NCBI GenBank assembly: GCA_902778535.1
Contig: CACYYG010000026.1
Span: forward strand, 12,026 to 46,778
Direction of reading: 5' to 3'
DNA: 34,753 nt
Source of the DNA: an uncultured Prevotellaceae bacterium
GTDB taxonomy: Bacteria; Bacteroidota; Bacteroidia; Bacteroidales; Bacteroidaceae
Part shown: piece after piece, positions 24,649-34,130 of the stretch
Layout of the letters: every line of letters starts with the position of its first letter
Numbering within the stretch: the stretch's first letter is position 1
The notes under the pieces: generated by a model
Databases searched by the model: none
Told to the model about the DNA's origin: nothing
The model's input: the letters and a program-made list of their open reading frames with translations, nothing else
Made by a program: the position numbers and the translations under genes

Positions 24649-26358
24649 TCACTGTGCCACAGTGTAGGGTTTGGTCTGATAGCCGTCCTGATTCACGCTG
24701 TAGGGATCAGTGCGGTCGTTGCTGGGATAGCCGGCATTGATGACGTTGTTGGGAATCTGCAGCACACGGCGCGGGTCGTTCCATTTCAGCCAGTCGTGGT
24801 GAATCTCGTCTTCCTGCGGGCCACGGTAGGCGTGGTGTACGGTAATGCCGTAGCGTTTGATGTCGAACCAGCGCAGACCCTCGAACATATTCTCGATGCG
24901 GCGGAAGTGCAGGATGCAGTAGAGCACGCGCATCTCCTCGTCAGTGAGTTGCTTGAACTCGGAACTCATCTCCTGCATGTGCAGGTCGTCGACATATTGT
25001 GAACCGGGCTCACCGCCATATTTATTGTCGATGCCAGACTGCGTGAGCGGAGTCTCAACCATCTTCGAAGTTGTCCAATAGCCCAGGTCGGTGATGGCTC
25101 CCTCGCGATCACCTAAGAAGAGCTTGGCCTCTGCGCGGCAGAGAAGTGTCTCCTCAGCGGTGAGGGGCTGATAGAGCATGTGTACATAGCCGATACCCGC
25201 AATCTTGTCCGTGTACTCGAAGTACTCATAGACTCGGAAGAGCCACACGCCATAGTCTTGGTTACCCCAAATGAAGAGGTTGCCGGCGTAGGCGGGCACA
25301 TAGCCTGTCCAGTTGGGACCGCCGCCCTTGTAGAGAATGTCATCGGTGCTGTATACTGTCTTCGAGCCGTCCTCGTCATCATCGAACTTCTTACCGTTAT
25401 TGATGCAATAGCGGCAGGCGCTCATCATGCGGTCCTGAATCGAATAGGTGGGCTGGATGAGGAAGTTGCAGGCTGCCTTCTCGTCGTTGTAGTCGTTCAG
25501 ACGGGTGTCCATCGTGTTCGTGTTGAGCGACGACCACTTGCGCAACATGGAGGCAGGGTTATTGCCCAGTGCGGCATTGGCATGCTCCAGGCACTTGTCG
25601 TACTTGCGCCAGAACAGATAGAAACGTGCAGCGAAGGCATGTGCAGCATTCTTATTAAAATGGTATGCGGGAACCTTATACTTTGAGTCGTCTATGAGGT
25701 CGATGCCTTCGAGAATGTCCTGCTCGATGAGCTTGTAAACCTCTGCCACGCTCTTGCGGTATTGCGGCTGGCTGTAGTCAACGTTCACTACGGTCTCCGG
25801 CTCGGTGGTGTAGGGGATGCCCCAATCCTGAGAACTCTGTGCCTCATCCTTATAAGCCTCAGCGAAAACGTTGACAAGAACGAAGTGCAGATAGGCACGC
25901 AGAATATGTGCCTCGCCCCATGATGCTGAAAACTGCGGATCATGGGCGGGGTCATTGCTCATCTGCTTCATGGCCTCAATGGCATGGTTAGCAACGGCAA
26001 TACCCTGGTAGTTGGCTTCCCATACAGCATAGGGAGTGTCTTGCTCGCCAGTACTGTAGTTCATGATGTCTTCCCATTTGTATGCCTCGTCATGCCAGGC
26101 GGAGTATGCACCGTTGTGAGTGGCAGGTACCACGACGTTGTTGTCAACGAGGTTGTCGCCACTGAGCTCGCAGATGACTGCGGGGGAAGATTTGGGATAT
26201 CCCGACGTGAGGAGTTGTGCCACCTTTTCGGCATTGTCTATTTCTGAGCGGTTGTCGGGCACCTCGTCAAGCTTGTCACAGGATGTGAAGGCTACGGCGA
26301 TGCCGCAACTTACGAGAAGCCCTGCAACATAGTTATTGATATATCTCTTCATCATCAT
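24649..26358 (-). CDS. SusD/RagB family nutrient-binding outer-membrane lipoprotein
   Basis: The surface lid and substrate-binding partner of the SusC channel. About 569 aa, with a signal sequence ending in the lipobox FTSC, followed by DKLDEVPDNRSEI as usual for SusD proteins. Helical TPR-like parts are visible (WGEAHILRAYLHFVLVNVFAEAY, AEVYKLIEQDILEGIDLI), and the C-terminal region has the familiar EMRVLYCILHFRRIENMFEGLRWFD run. Several in-frame starts exist (ATG at 26373, 26358, 26355 and 26352); 26358 gives a normal lipoprotein signal. It follows SusC by a short gap. The nature of the ligand cannot be read from the sequence; the neighbours favour a peptide. Confidence 0.93.
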   Translation of the reverse strand: MMMKRYINNYVAGLLVSCGIAVAFTSCDKLDEVPDNRSEIDNAEKVAQLLTSGYPKSSPAVICELSGDNLVDNNVVVPATHNGAYSAWHDEAYKWEDIMNYSTGEQDTPYAVWEANYQGIAVANHAIEAMKQMSNDPAHDPQFSASWGEAHILRAYLHFVLVNVFAEAYKDEAQSSQDWGIPYTTEPETVVNVDYSQPQYRKSVAEVYKLIEQDILEGIDLIDDSKYKVPAYHFNKNAAHAFAARFYLFWRKYDKCLEHANAALGNNPASMLRKWSSLNTNTMDTRLNDYNDEKAACNFLIQPTYSIQDRMMSACRYCINNGKKFDDDEDGSKTVYSTDDILYKGGGPNWTGYVPAYAGNLFIWGNQDYGVWLFRVYEYFEYTDKIAGIGYVHMLYQPLTAEETLLCRAEAKLFLGDREGAITDLGYWTTSKMVETPLTQSGIDNKYGGEPGSQYVDDLHMQEMSSEFKQLTDEEMRVLYCILHFRRIENMFEGLRWFDIKRYGITVHHAYRGPQEDEIHHDWLKWNDPRRVLQIPNNVINAGYPSNDRTDPYSVNQDGYQTKPYTVAQ

Positions 26359-26390
26359 TTTCAATTTTCTCATTTTCAATCTTCAATCTA

Positions 26391-29300
26391 TTAGAAGCCT
26401 AATCGCAGGGTTGCGGTAAACTGCTTTGATATAGGCGATGCCACACCACCAGCATTGATGAACTCGGGGTCTTGTCCGTTCAGCTTCTTGTCAGCATAGA
26501 GCAGACAGAGGTTGGTGGTGGCCAGCTTCAGCGATGCGCTGTTGATGAAGCTGTTGGCAAGCCACTGCTGTGGCAAGGCGTAGGTCAGTGCCACCTCCTT
26601 CAGGCGGACGAAGTTACCCTTGGCAATGCGTGCCGTGCTGTAGTTGTAAGCATTGTAGGCCGTGCTCATTGCGTAGGAGCCGTAGCGGTCAAGCTGGTTG
26701 CGTGAGGCGATGGTTGGAATGTTGGTCTTCAGCTCGTCACCTGCCATCATCCAGCGGTTCTTGAACTCACGTGGCAGGGCACTCAGGTCGCTGTAGCCAG
26801 AGTGGAATACGGGGTCAAGGCGTACGACATTGCCACCACTGTAGGTGATGAAGACATCGAGGTTCAGACGACCCCATTTGTCAGTATAGGTAAAGGTATT
26901 GTTAAACGAACCGTACCACGTCGGGTCGGACGGGCCTTCGTAGATCAGGAAGTCTTTCAGTCCTTCGGTCTCCTGGAAGTTCACGTCACCTACGGTAGTC
27001 ACACCGCTCTCGTTCTTCACCTGAGGCAGACCTTCCTCGTTCAGTCCCATGAACTCATAGCTGAAGATGGCACGTACGGGATAGCCTTCCAAGGCATAGC
27101 CCTGTCCACTGACCAAGTCAACGGCACGGCTGGCTACGTCAAGTGATGTAATCTCGTTCTCAGCCTTCGAATAGATGAAGTCGCTGGTCCACTTGAAGTT
27201 CTGGTTCTGTATGTTCACTGTCGAGAGACCAATCTCGATACCGTTCGACTTCATGTCGGCCACATTGGCGTACTTAAAGATTTCGCCACCCACGCCCTGA
27301 GTATAGGTCGGACCGATAAGGTCGAAGTTGTTACGCCAGTAGATATCGAAGTTCAGGGCGATACGGTCCTTGAGGAAACCGAGGTCGACACCTAAGTTCA
27401 GCTCATGCTTCTTCTCGTAGGTCAGCTCTGAGTTACCCAAGTTCGAGATATAGATTTCTGATTCCTGTGCCGTCGTGTAGGGACGCCATGCTGTTTGAGG
27501 CATGAAGATGGCGTTGGCATTGGTCACCCATGAAGGACCGGTATCGGCTGTCAGCGAGTAACTGCCACGCAGTTTCAGCTGCGACAGCCATTCACTGGTT
27601 GACTGCAGGAAGGGCTCGTTGGTCATGTCGTAGGCGGCCGAGAGGTTCCACGTGGGCAGCCAGCGGCTCTTACGGCTCTTGCCTAAGCGGTTGGTACCCT
27701 CATAGCGGAATGTGCCGTTGATGGTATAGCGCTGTGCGAAACTGTAGACGGCCTGACCGTAGTAAGCCAGGGTATTGGTACGGGTGAACGACTCCGAGAA
27801 GTATTTCGTTCCCTCCAGATTATACTGCTTCAGCCAGGTGTATGGTGTATAGACGATACCACCGTTGTCGTACTGATAGCCCCAGCCGGTCCAAGTGGTC
27901 GGTGTGCGCTTCACACTGCTGTACTCTGTTCCGAGCATCAGGTTGACAGTGTGCTTATCGTTGTACACGTCACGATATTCGGCCATGGCACGGAAGTTGT
28001 TCGAGCGCATGTGGTCGTCGTACTGATATTTGATACCACCTTCGGGCAGCACGCTCTCGGGCAGGGCCAGCTCGTCATCGGGGTCGGTGAAGAGCAACGG
28101 GTTGCTGTAGCGGACGGTGGAGTTGTCGTCCTGCGCATCGGTACCGGCACGGTAGGCGTTGGCCTGGTTCGACTTGTCCATCACGTTGTGCTGACGCTTG
28201 GTGTGGCTCATACGGGTAGAGATAAGTCCGCTCAGGGTTACCGTCTTCACGGGTTTGTACTCCAGCTCACCACGGAACATCAGCTCGTCGACGGTGATGT
28301 CATTATAGTTGTACTCCAGCTCGTCGAAGATATTGAACGGCGAATAGAAACGGGTATAGTTGATTTTGGGATCCAGGCAGCGACTAGTATTCAACGCGTA
28401 GCTGAAGGGGTTAATATCGAAGTCGCGCTTCACCTCACCCGTCACCACGTCGGTGGTCTGGTTCAGTGAGCCCGGGGCCTCTTGCTCACGGTGGCTACCC
28501 TGTGCGGCAAGCTTCACGGTGAGGTTCTTCAGTATGTCATACGACGTGTTGCCGTTGAATGTATAACGGTCAACCTTGGCACGGTTCACATACTGGCCGG
28601 GATCGTGCATCAGTGACATGGAGAAATAGCTCTGCGACTTTTCCGTACCGTTGGAAATACTGACGGAGTGGTTCTGCGATACTGCGGTCGAGAACAACAG
28701 GTCGAACCAGTCCGTGTTACGGAACTCGGCGGCCTGCAGGTAGGCGTTGCGTGCAGCCTCGGTATTCTGAAGGCCGAAGGTTCCTGTCTGCGGGTCGTAC
28801 TTGCGCAGCTGCTGGAACATGTATCCGTAGATGCCAGTGTTCTGCGAGTTTACCATATTCTCCAACTGCAGCCAGCCTTTGTCAGCCATTTCCTTGTAGA
28901 CGCCCATAATCTCCTGCGAGTTCATGATGTTGTAGTCGTTGTAGGATGGCTTGAGTCGTGTGGTAAACTCACCTGTGTAGCCTACTGTGGCACGGCCTTT
29001 GGCACCACGCTTGGTGGTGATGACAATCACACCGGCCATAGCGCGCGCACCATAAATAGAGGTGGCAGAGCCGTCCTTCAGGATGGTGAACGACTCAATA
29101 TCGTCTGAGTTCAGACCAGCCACAGCCGATGAAATCAGGGTTTTAGCGTCACCAGAAGCCAGTTCGTCGGCGCTCACGTCAACGTTGTCCTCATAGATAA
29201 CGCCGTCGATAACCCACAAGGGCTTCGAGTTGCCGTAAATAGAGGTAGCACCGCGGACGCGAATCTTCGGCGAAGCACCGAAAGTACCGCTGACGTTGGT

Positions 29301-29741
29301 CACCTGCACGCCGGCCACACGACCTTCCAGCGAGCGGCTGACGTCAGCCATACCTGCCAGTTTCGTCTTGTCAGCATCAATCTTCGTCGACGATCCCGTA
29401 AACAGGCGCTTGTCCTGCTTCACGATACCAGTTACAACGACTTCGCCCATTGTCTGGGAGTCACTCTGCAATGTCACCTTCATGCCATTCTTCGGCGTAA
29501 CAGTCTGCGTCAACATACCGATGTAGCTGATGACAATTTTCTTACCTGCAGGAACGGTAATGGTAAACTTACCGTCCAGGTCTGTCTTCGTGCCTTGTTT
29601 CGTGCCCTGAATCATCACAGTAGCACCGATACAAGGTTCTCCATTGTCCTCGAAGACAGTTCCGCTGATGGTTGTCTGGGCCCACGACATTCCTATCGAC
29701 AGGAAGAGGCCTACCAGCAGCAAAGCTAACCTTTTCTTCAT
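26391..29741 (-). CDS. SusC/RagA family TonB-linked outer-membrane transporter
   Basis: A 1116-aa TonB-dependent channel that imports the ligand bound by SusD. A signal peptide (MKKRLALLLVGLFLSIGMSWAQ) leads to a carboxypeptidase-regulatory-like domain (ISGTVFEDNGEPCIGATVMI), the plug domain with PLWVIDGVIYED and KDGSATSIYGARAMAGVIVI, and a long beta barrel ending in ATLRLGF with the terminal aromatic residue needed for barrel assembly. It heads the operon with SusD, the HExxH lipoprotein, DUF4302 and the 953-aa protein. No anti-sigma factor, ECF sigma or hybrid two-component regulator is next to it. A promoter matching the consensus lies at 29810-29841. Confidence 0.96.
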   Translation of the reverse strand: MKKRLALLLVGLFLSIGMSWAQTTISGTVFEDNGEPCIGATVMIQGTKQGTKTDLDGKFTITVPAGKKIVISYIGMLTQTVTPKNGMKVTLQSDSQTMGEVVVTGIVKQDKRLFTGSSTKIDADKTKLAGMADVSRSLEGRVAGVQVTNVSGTFGASPKIRVRGATSIYGNSKPLWVIDGVIYEDNVDVSADELASGDAKTLISSAVAGLNSDDIESFTILKDGSATSIYGARAMAGVIVITTKRGAKGRATVGYTGEFTTRLKPSYNDYNIMNSQEIMGVYKEMADKGWLQLENMVNSQNTGIYGYMFQQLRKYDPQTGTFGLQNTEAARNAYLQAAEFRNTDWFDLLFSTAVSQNHSVSISNGTEKSQSYFSMSLMHDPGQYVNRAKVDRYTFNGNTSYDILKNLTVKLAAQGSHREQEAPGSLNQTTDVVTGEVKRDFDINPFSYALNTSRCLDPKINYTRFYSPFNIFDELEYNYNDITVDELMFRGELEYKPVKTVTLSGLISTRMSHTKRQHNVMDKSNQANAYRAGTDAQDDNSTVRYSNPLLFTDPDDELALPESVLPEGGIKYQYDDHMRSNNFRAMAEYRDVYNDKHTVNLMLGTEYSSVKRTPTTWTGWGYQYDNGGIVYTPYTWLKQYNLEGTKYFSESFTRTNTLAYYGQAVYSFAQRYTINGTFRYEGTNRLGKSRKSRWLPTWNLSAAYDMTNEPFLQSTSEWLSQLKLRGSYSLTADTGPSWVTNANAIFMPQTAWRPYTTAQESEIYISNLGNSELTYEKKHELNLGVDLGFLKDRIALNFDIYWRNNFDLIGPTYTQGVGGEIFKYANVADMKSNGIEIGLSTVNIQNQNFKWTSDFIYSKAENEITSLDVASRAVDLVSGQGYALEGYPVRAIFSYEFMGLNEEGLPQVKNESGVTTVGDVNFQETEGLKDFLIYEGPSDPTWYGSFNNTFTYTDKWGRLNLDVFITYSGGNVVRLDPVFHSGYSDLSALPREFKNRWMMAGDELKTNIPTIASRNQLDRYGSYAMSTAYNAYNYSTARIAKGNFVRLKEVALTYALPQQWLANSFINSASLKLATTNLCLLYADKKLNGQDPEFINAGGVASPISKQFTATLRLGF

Positions 29742-29809
29742 TTGACTATTTTATCTTAGAATTACAATCAGTTCAGTGCCCATTTCAACAGAAAGGGCAA
29801 TTAAGCGTG

Positions 29810-29841
29810 CAAAATTACTGCTAATAATTCAAAAAAACAAA
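29810..29841 (-). promoter_or_regulatory. Promoter of the SusC/SusD operon
   Basis: The minus strand reads TTTG (29838-29841), 20 bp, TAATTTTG (29810-29817), a full consensus. It leaves a leader of about 60 nt before SusC. Confidence 0.75.
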
Positions 29842-29882
29842 TAAAAGCCCAAAAAACTGACAAATATCTACAATTTATTGCC

Positions 29883-31763
29883 TTAAAGTGGCGAACATGC
29901 CATAAAAAGCCAGGTTTTTTCGTCATCAGTAAGCAAAGGAGCCAGACGTTCACAGACCATCTGATGATAGTCGTTGAGCCATCGGCGTTCCTCATCGTCG
30001 AGCAGTTCAGTCAGGATGGGACGTTTGTCAATAGGACAGAGCGTGAGCGGCTCAAACTGCAGAAACTGTCCGAATTCGGTCACGCCATCTTGTGAAATCT
30101 GGTCGTCGGTGCCACGCGGCGCGGCCGGAACAATGAGCAACGTGTTCTCTATGCGCACGCCGAAGCGTCCGTCCAAGTAGATGCCAGGTTCGTCGGTAAC
30201 AGTCATGCCAGCCAAGAGCGGTGCAGGCTTCCACTCCATGCGTATCTGGTGAGGACCTTCATGCACACTGAGGTAGGTCCCTACGCCGTGACCGGTACCG
30301 TGCAGGTAGCTAAGGCCGTCGCGCCACATCGCACGCTTGGCCAGCACGTCGAGCTGCGTACCACTGATGCCCGACGGGAAACGCGCCAGTTCCACCTGTA
30401 TGTGTCCCTTCAGCACTAACGTGTACACACGGCGCATTTCATCGGTCAGCGGACCGAGGGCGATGGTACGGGTGATGTCGGTAGTGCCGTCAAGATACTG
30501 TGCGCCGCTGTCTAAGAGCAGCAGGCCCTCAGGCTGTAGCGGAATGTCGGTCTCGGGTGTCGGCTCATAGTGCACTACGGCACCGTGCGGGCCATAGGCT
30601 GCTATGGTGTCGAAAGAGATGTCGCGGAACAGTGGCTGACCGGCACGCAGCTGCCGCAATTTTTCGCTGACCGAGAGCTCTGTGAGCGTGCCTGAATCCT
30701 TTTGGAATTGTCCGCCTAAAACAGCGGTCTGTTCCTCCAACCATTTCAAGAAGCGAACCATCGCTACACCGTCGCGCAGCATGGCACGGCGGAAGCCCTC
30801 CTGCTCCACGGCGTTCTTCACCGTTTTCATGCGCTTTACGGGCGACTCAGCCTCTATTACCAGCGGCGTCGAACGCTGACCGTTGCCGGCAGCGGCAATG
30901 CTGAAAAGCGTATGGTTCACCTCATTGGGATCCATTAAGATGCTGTACTCGAAATAGTTGCGCAGGACATCCTTCACATGTACGTAGTCTTCCACGCCGA
31001 TATGCTCGGCTTTCAGATAAGCCATCACTTCAGGCGTCAACTTCTCCTTATATATAAATAATGTGGCGTCGTGTGAAGTGATGAGCAGATAGCTGACAAA
31101 AACAGGCGTACAATGTACGTCGGTACCGCGCAGGTTGAGTGTCCAGGCGATGTCGTCGAGCGAGGCCATCAGCATCCCGTCGGCATGTTGCCGGCGCAGG
31201 GCCTGACGTATACGCTGCAGCTTGCTGGTGCAGCTTTCGCCGGTATATTCCATCGGGAATATCTCTACAGGATTCATCGGCACAGGCGGACGATTCTTCC
31301 AGATGCGTGCCAGCGGGTCGAAGTTGGTTCGCAATGTCAAGCCGCCCTCGCTCCGCAACTCGCCGACAAGTTCCCTGACCATCGCCGCCGAACACACCAT
31401 GCCGTCAACGCCCACCTCTGTCAAGGGCTGAGTGTCAAGCGTTGAGATACTTTTGGCAATCCACTCTGCAATGGTTGGCGTGCCGCCGACTTTCAGCTTC
31501 ATCAGCTGGAACTCAGTACCGCGCAGTTGTTCCTCGGCAGCAAGGAAATAGCGCGAGTCGGTCCAGAGAGCGGCACCGGTCATGGTGACGACGGCGGTGC
31601 CTGCCGAGCCGTCGAAGCCGCTGATAAATTCACGGCCTTTCCAGTGGTCAGGCACATATTCGCCTTGGTGCGGGTCAGTACTGGGGAAGATAAAGGCTGC
31701 CAGATGCTCGCGGCGCATCTCTTCCCGAAGGGCTTCCAATCGTTGGTTTACCGTGTTATTCAT
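29883..31763 (-). CDS. pepP: Aminopeptidase P family protein (Xaa-Pro aminopeptidase)
   Basis: A 626-aa cytosolic metallopeptidase that removes an N-terminal residue preceding proline. It has the three-domain layout of the large aminopeptidase P type: two creatinase-like N-terminal domains, then the M24 pita-bread catalytic domain. Metal ligands are visible as the two Asp of LLDSGAQYLDGTTDIT, the His of LHGTGHGVGTYL, and the Glu residues of TDEPGIYLDGR and GVRIENT. An M24-type C-terminal extension follows. There is no signal peptide. It begins 10 bp after the GH31 gene, so the two are likely co-transcribed. Its ability to trim proline peptides would suit the peptide importer downstream, though that link is only suggested. 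Confidence 0.95.
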   Translation of the reverse strand: MNNTVNQRLEALREEMRREHLAAFIFPSTDPHQGEYVPDHWKGREFISGFDGSAGTAVVTMTGAALWTDSRYFLAAEEQLRGTEFQLMKLKVGGTPTIAEWIAKSISTLDTQPLTEVGVDGMVCSAAMVRELVGELRSEGGLTLRTNFDPLARIWKNRPPVPMNPVEIFPMEYTGESCTSKLQRIRQALRRQHADGMLMASLDDIAWTLNLRGTDVHCTPVFVSYLLITSHDATLFIYKEKLTPEVMAYLKAEHIGVEDYVHVKDVLRNYFEYSILMDPNEVNHTLFSIAAAGNGQRSTPLVIEAESPVKRMKTVKNAVEQEGFRRAMLRDGVAMVRFLKWLEEQTAVLGGQFQKDSGTLTELSVSEKLRQLRAGQPLFRDISFDTIAAYGPHGAVVHYEPTPETDIPLQPEGLLLLDSGAQYLDGTTDITRTIALGPLTDEMRRVYTLVLKGHIQVELARFPSGISGTQLDVLAKRAMWRDGLSYLHGTGHGVGTYLSVHEGPHQIRMEWKPAPLLAGMTVTDEPGIYLDGRFGVRIENTLLIVPAAPRGTDDQISQDGVTEFGQFLQFEPLTLCPIDKRPILTELLDDEERRWLNDYHQMVCERLAPLLTDDEKTWLFMACSPL

Positions 31764-31773
31764 AACGCTTTCT

Positions 31774-34101
31774 TTATTTCTTGATTTCTTGTAATGCTTT
31801 GTCGCCCGGCTTGAAGAGCAGGCCGGTACACTGCTGTGCGGATGCCTTGTAGGTCTTCAGCTCCACCTTGTCCCACTGTATCTGGTCAGTGCGTTGAGCC
31901 AGCGGAGCATGGGGAATGATGCTGCCGTCGCGGACGAGGATGATGGCGGGGATGCGGCCCGCCGTCAGCGTCTGATAGCCGCCGTCGTAGACCTTGCCAC
32001 TCTGGTAGTCGATCCACTTGCCCTTGGGCAGATAGACCATCCGGCTGTTGCCGCTCTCCATGAGCGGGGCTACCAAAAGCTGCGACCCGAACATATACTC
32101 ATCCTCCACGAGCCAGGCACCGGGGTCGTCGGGGAACTCCACCAGCAGGGCGCGCACCATCGGCAGACCGCGCTCGGAGCAGTCCTTGGCCTGAGCATAG
32201 ACGTAGGGCATCAGCCGGTATTTCATTTCGGCACTCTCGCGGAAAGCCTTGGTGAACGACTCCGAAATGAGCCACGGCTCGGTGGGCGGTGCTCCGTGGG
32301 CACGGGTATGGCTTGACAGGAAACCGAAAGGCAGCCAACGGCGGTAGATGTCCTCGGGCGAAGCCGTGACAAAGCCGCCCATGTCGTGGCTCCAGAAAGA
32401 GAAACCGCTGAGTCCGAACGAGAGGCCACCGCGCAGGTCGCCCAGCATACCGATGTTATTGGTAGCCGCATCGCCGCCCCAGTGCAGGGCATAGCGCTGC
32501 GAACCAGCCCAGGCTGAGCGTGCCCAGATAATACCCTCTCCAGGATACTGGCGTTCGACAGCTTCCCAGAGTGCCTTGTTATAGCGCAGGGGGTAGAGGT
32601 TATGCTCGTAGAGACCGCCGAGGCCGCTGTGATAAATGCCGTTGTAGGGAGCCGCCTCGCCGAAGTCGCACTTGATGGTCGAGACGCCCTGCTTCAGCAG
32701 GTTCGTAATCTTCTGCTGATACCAGCTGACCGTCTCCGGGTTGGAGAAGTCGAGGATGGCATCTTCGACGGGCATGCCACCGGCCGCGTTTCTTACATGG
32801 AGATTATTATTGACAATCTCACCGAAGAAACGGTTCTTGGGCGTAAAGTAAGGCAACTGCCACAGACAGGTGTGAAAACCGTCCTTAGCCAACTGCTTCA
32901 GCATCCCTACGGGGTCTTCGAAGCGGTCCTTGGCAAACTCATAGTCGCACTGCCAGTCGGTGCCAAACCAGCCGGTGTCGAAGTGGATGACGTCGGCGGG
33001 AATCTTGTGCTGGCGCAGCTTCTTGGCAATGTCGAGACCCTCGTCCTGCGAGAAGTAGGTGATGCGGCTCATCCAAGTGCCGAAGCTCCAAAGCGGGGGC
33101 ATGGGGCTCTTGCCGGTAATGTTGGTGTACTCGTCGAGAATATCCTTGGGCGAACCAAAGAACACGAAGAGATCAATCTGCTCGTCGGCCATGAAGAGCC
33201 GCTGGGCACCGATGTAGGAGGCACCGAAATCGGCGGTGACGGGGGCCGACGTGTGCATGAAAATGCCGTAGCCACGGTTGGAGAAGTAGAAGGGCACGGG
33301 CTTGTACATGCCGTCGGTCTCAGGCCCCTGAGGGTCGGTAACTGAGAGGTGTACCTTCTGGCCTACCTTATTCAATGAGGTGAACGACTCGCCGCAACCG
33401 TAGATGCGCTCGCCGGGTGAGAGCAGGAAGACGGGATTCACCGAGCGAGAGTTGTCTGATCCGCGTTTGAGGAACGAGAAGGGCAGCAGCTTCACCTGCG
33501 TGGAGTCGTTGTCGATGATATGGCGCGTCTGGGTGAGTATCTTCCCCTTTGCGTCCTTCAGCACAAGGCGGAAGGGGAAGCGCTGAATCTCGATGCTGCC
33601 GTAGTCGGTGCCATAGCTGATGGCATTGGCATTTTCTCCCTTCCTCCATGCGGGTTTATTGGAGAGTTTCTTGAAGCCGTCGCAGAACATCGGGTCGTTG
33701 GCATCCGTATTCTTCGATACGATGGGTGTGGTGAGCAAACGGATGCGGGCTGCCTTGGGCGATATGAACTCAATGGAAATCCTCAGATTAGGGTCGTTGT
33801 CGTAGGCAGCATCGGGGAAGTCGAGCATCTGCATCCTCACGGGCCAGTAGCCGTTGAGGTTGAACGCCTGACGGGGCGACAGCCGATAGCGCTTCCAGTT
33901 GACGAGCCCTTCGCCTTTCGCCACGTCGAACTGAACCAGCGAGTCGGCCAGGAAATAGGTGTTTGACAGGTCGTAGAAATCAGTCGAGACGTCCTTCTGC
34001 ATACACTGCAGATACTGGATGCCGGCATTGGTCTGAATCTGGGCGTGGGTTGTCAGGAAGCCGCAGCAGACGAGAGCGAGTAAAAAAGTTCTTCTATTCA
34101 T
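31774..34101 (-). CDS. GH31 glycosidase, alpha-xylosidase-like
   Basis: A secreted or periplasmic alpha-glycosidase of 775 aa with a signal peptide (MNRRTFLLALVCCGFLTTHAQ). The GH31 barrel has the nucleophile region STIKCDFGEAAP with Asp479, as in alpha-xylosidases (compare KTDFGE in YicI), and the acid/base region HWGGDAATNN with Asp544. The segments DVIHFDTGWFG, SFWSHDMGGF and SSHTRAHGAPPTEPW are typical of the family. The likely substrate is alpha-linked xylose, as in xyloglucan oligosaccharides; alpha-glucosidase activity cannot be excluded. The ATG at 34101 is chosen because it gives a clean signal peptide; the longer in-frame reading lacks one. It lies 29 bp after the activating-enzyme gene and 10 bp before pepP. 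Confidence 0.92.
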   Translation of the reverse strand: MNRRTFLLALVCCGFLTTHAQIQTNAGIQYLQCMQKDVSTDFYDLSNTYFLADSLVQFDVAKGEGLVNWKRYRLSPRQAFNLNGYWPVRMQMLDFPDAAYDNDPNLRISIEFISPKAARIRLLTTPIVSKNTDANDPMFCDGFKKLSNKPAWRKGENANAISYGTDYGSIEIQRFPFRLVLKDAKGKILTQTRHIIDNDSTQVKLLPFSFLKRGSDNSRSVNPVFLLSPGERIYGCGESFTSLNKVGQKVHLSVTDPQGPETDGMYKPVPFYFSNRGYGIFMHTSAPVTADFGASYIGAQRLFMADEQIDLFVFFGSPKDILDEYTNITGKSPMPPLWSFGTWMSRITYFSQDEGLDIAKKLRQHKIPADVIHFDTGWFGTDWQCDYEFAKDRFEDPVGMLKQLAKDGFHTCLWQLPYFTPKNRFFGEIVNNNLHVRNAAGGMPVEDAILDFSNPETVSWYQQKITNLLKQGVSTIKCDFGEAAPYNGIYHSGLGGLYEHNLYPLRYNKALWEAVERQYPGEGIIWARSAWAGSQRYALHWGGDAATNNIGMLGDLRGGLSFGLSGFSFWSHDMGGFVTASPEDIYRRWLPFGFLSSHTRAHGAPPTEPWLISESFTKAFRESAEMKYRLMPYVYAQAKDCSERGLPMVRALLVEFPDDPGAWLVEDEYMFGSQLLVAPLMESGNSRMVYLPKGKWIDYQSGKVYDGGYQTLTAGRIPAIILVRDGSIIPHAPLAQRTDQIQWDKVELKTYKASAQQCTGLLFKPGDKALQEIKK

Positions 34102-34130
34102 AGTTGTGGTTTTTAATTGACATTTATTCG

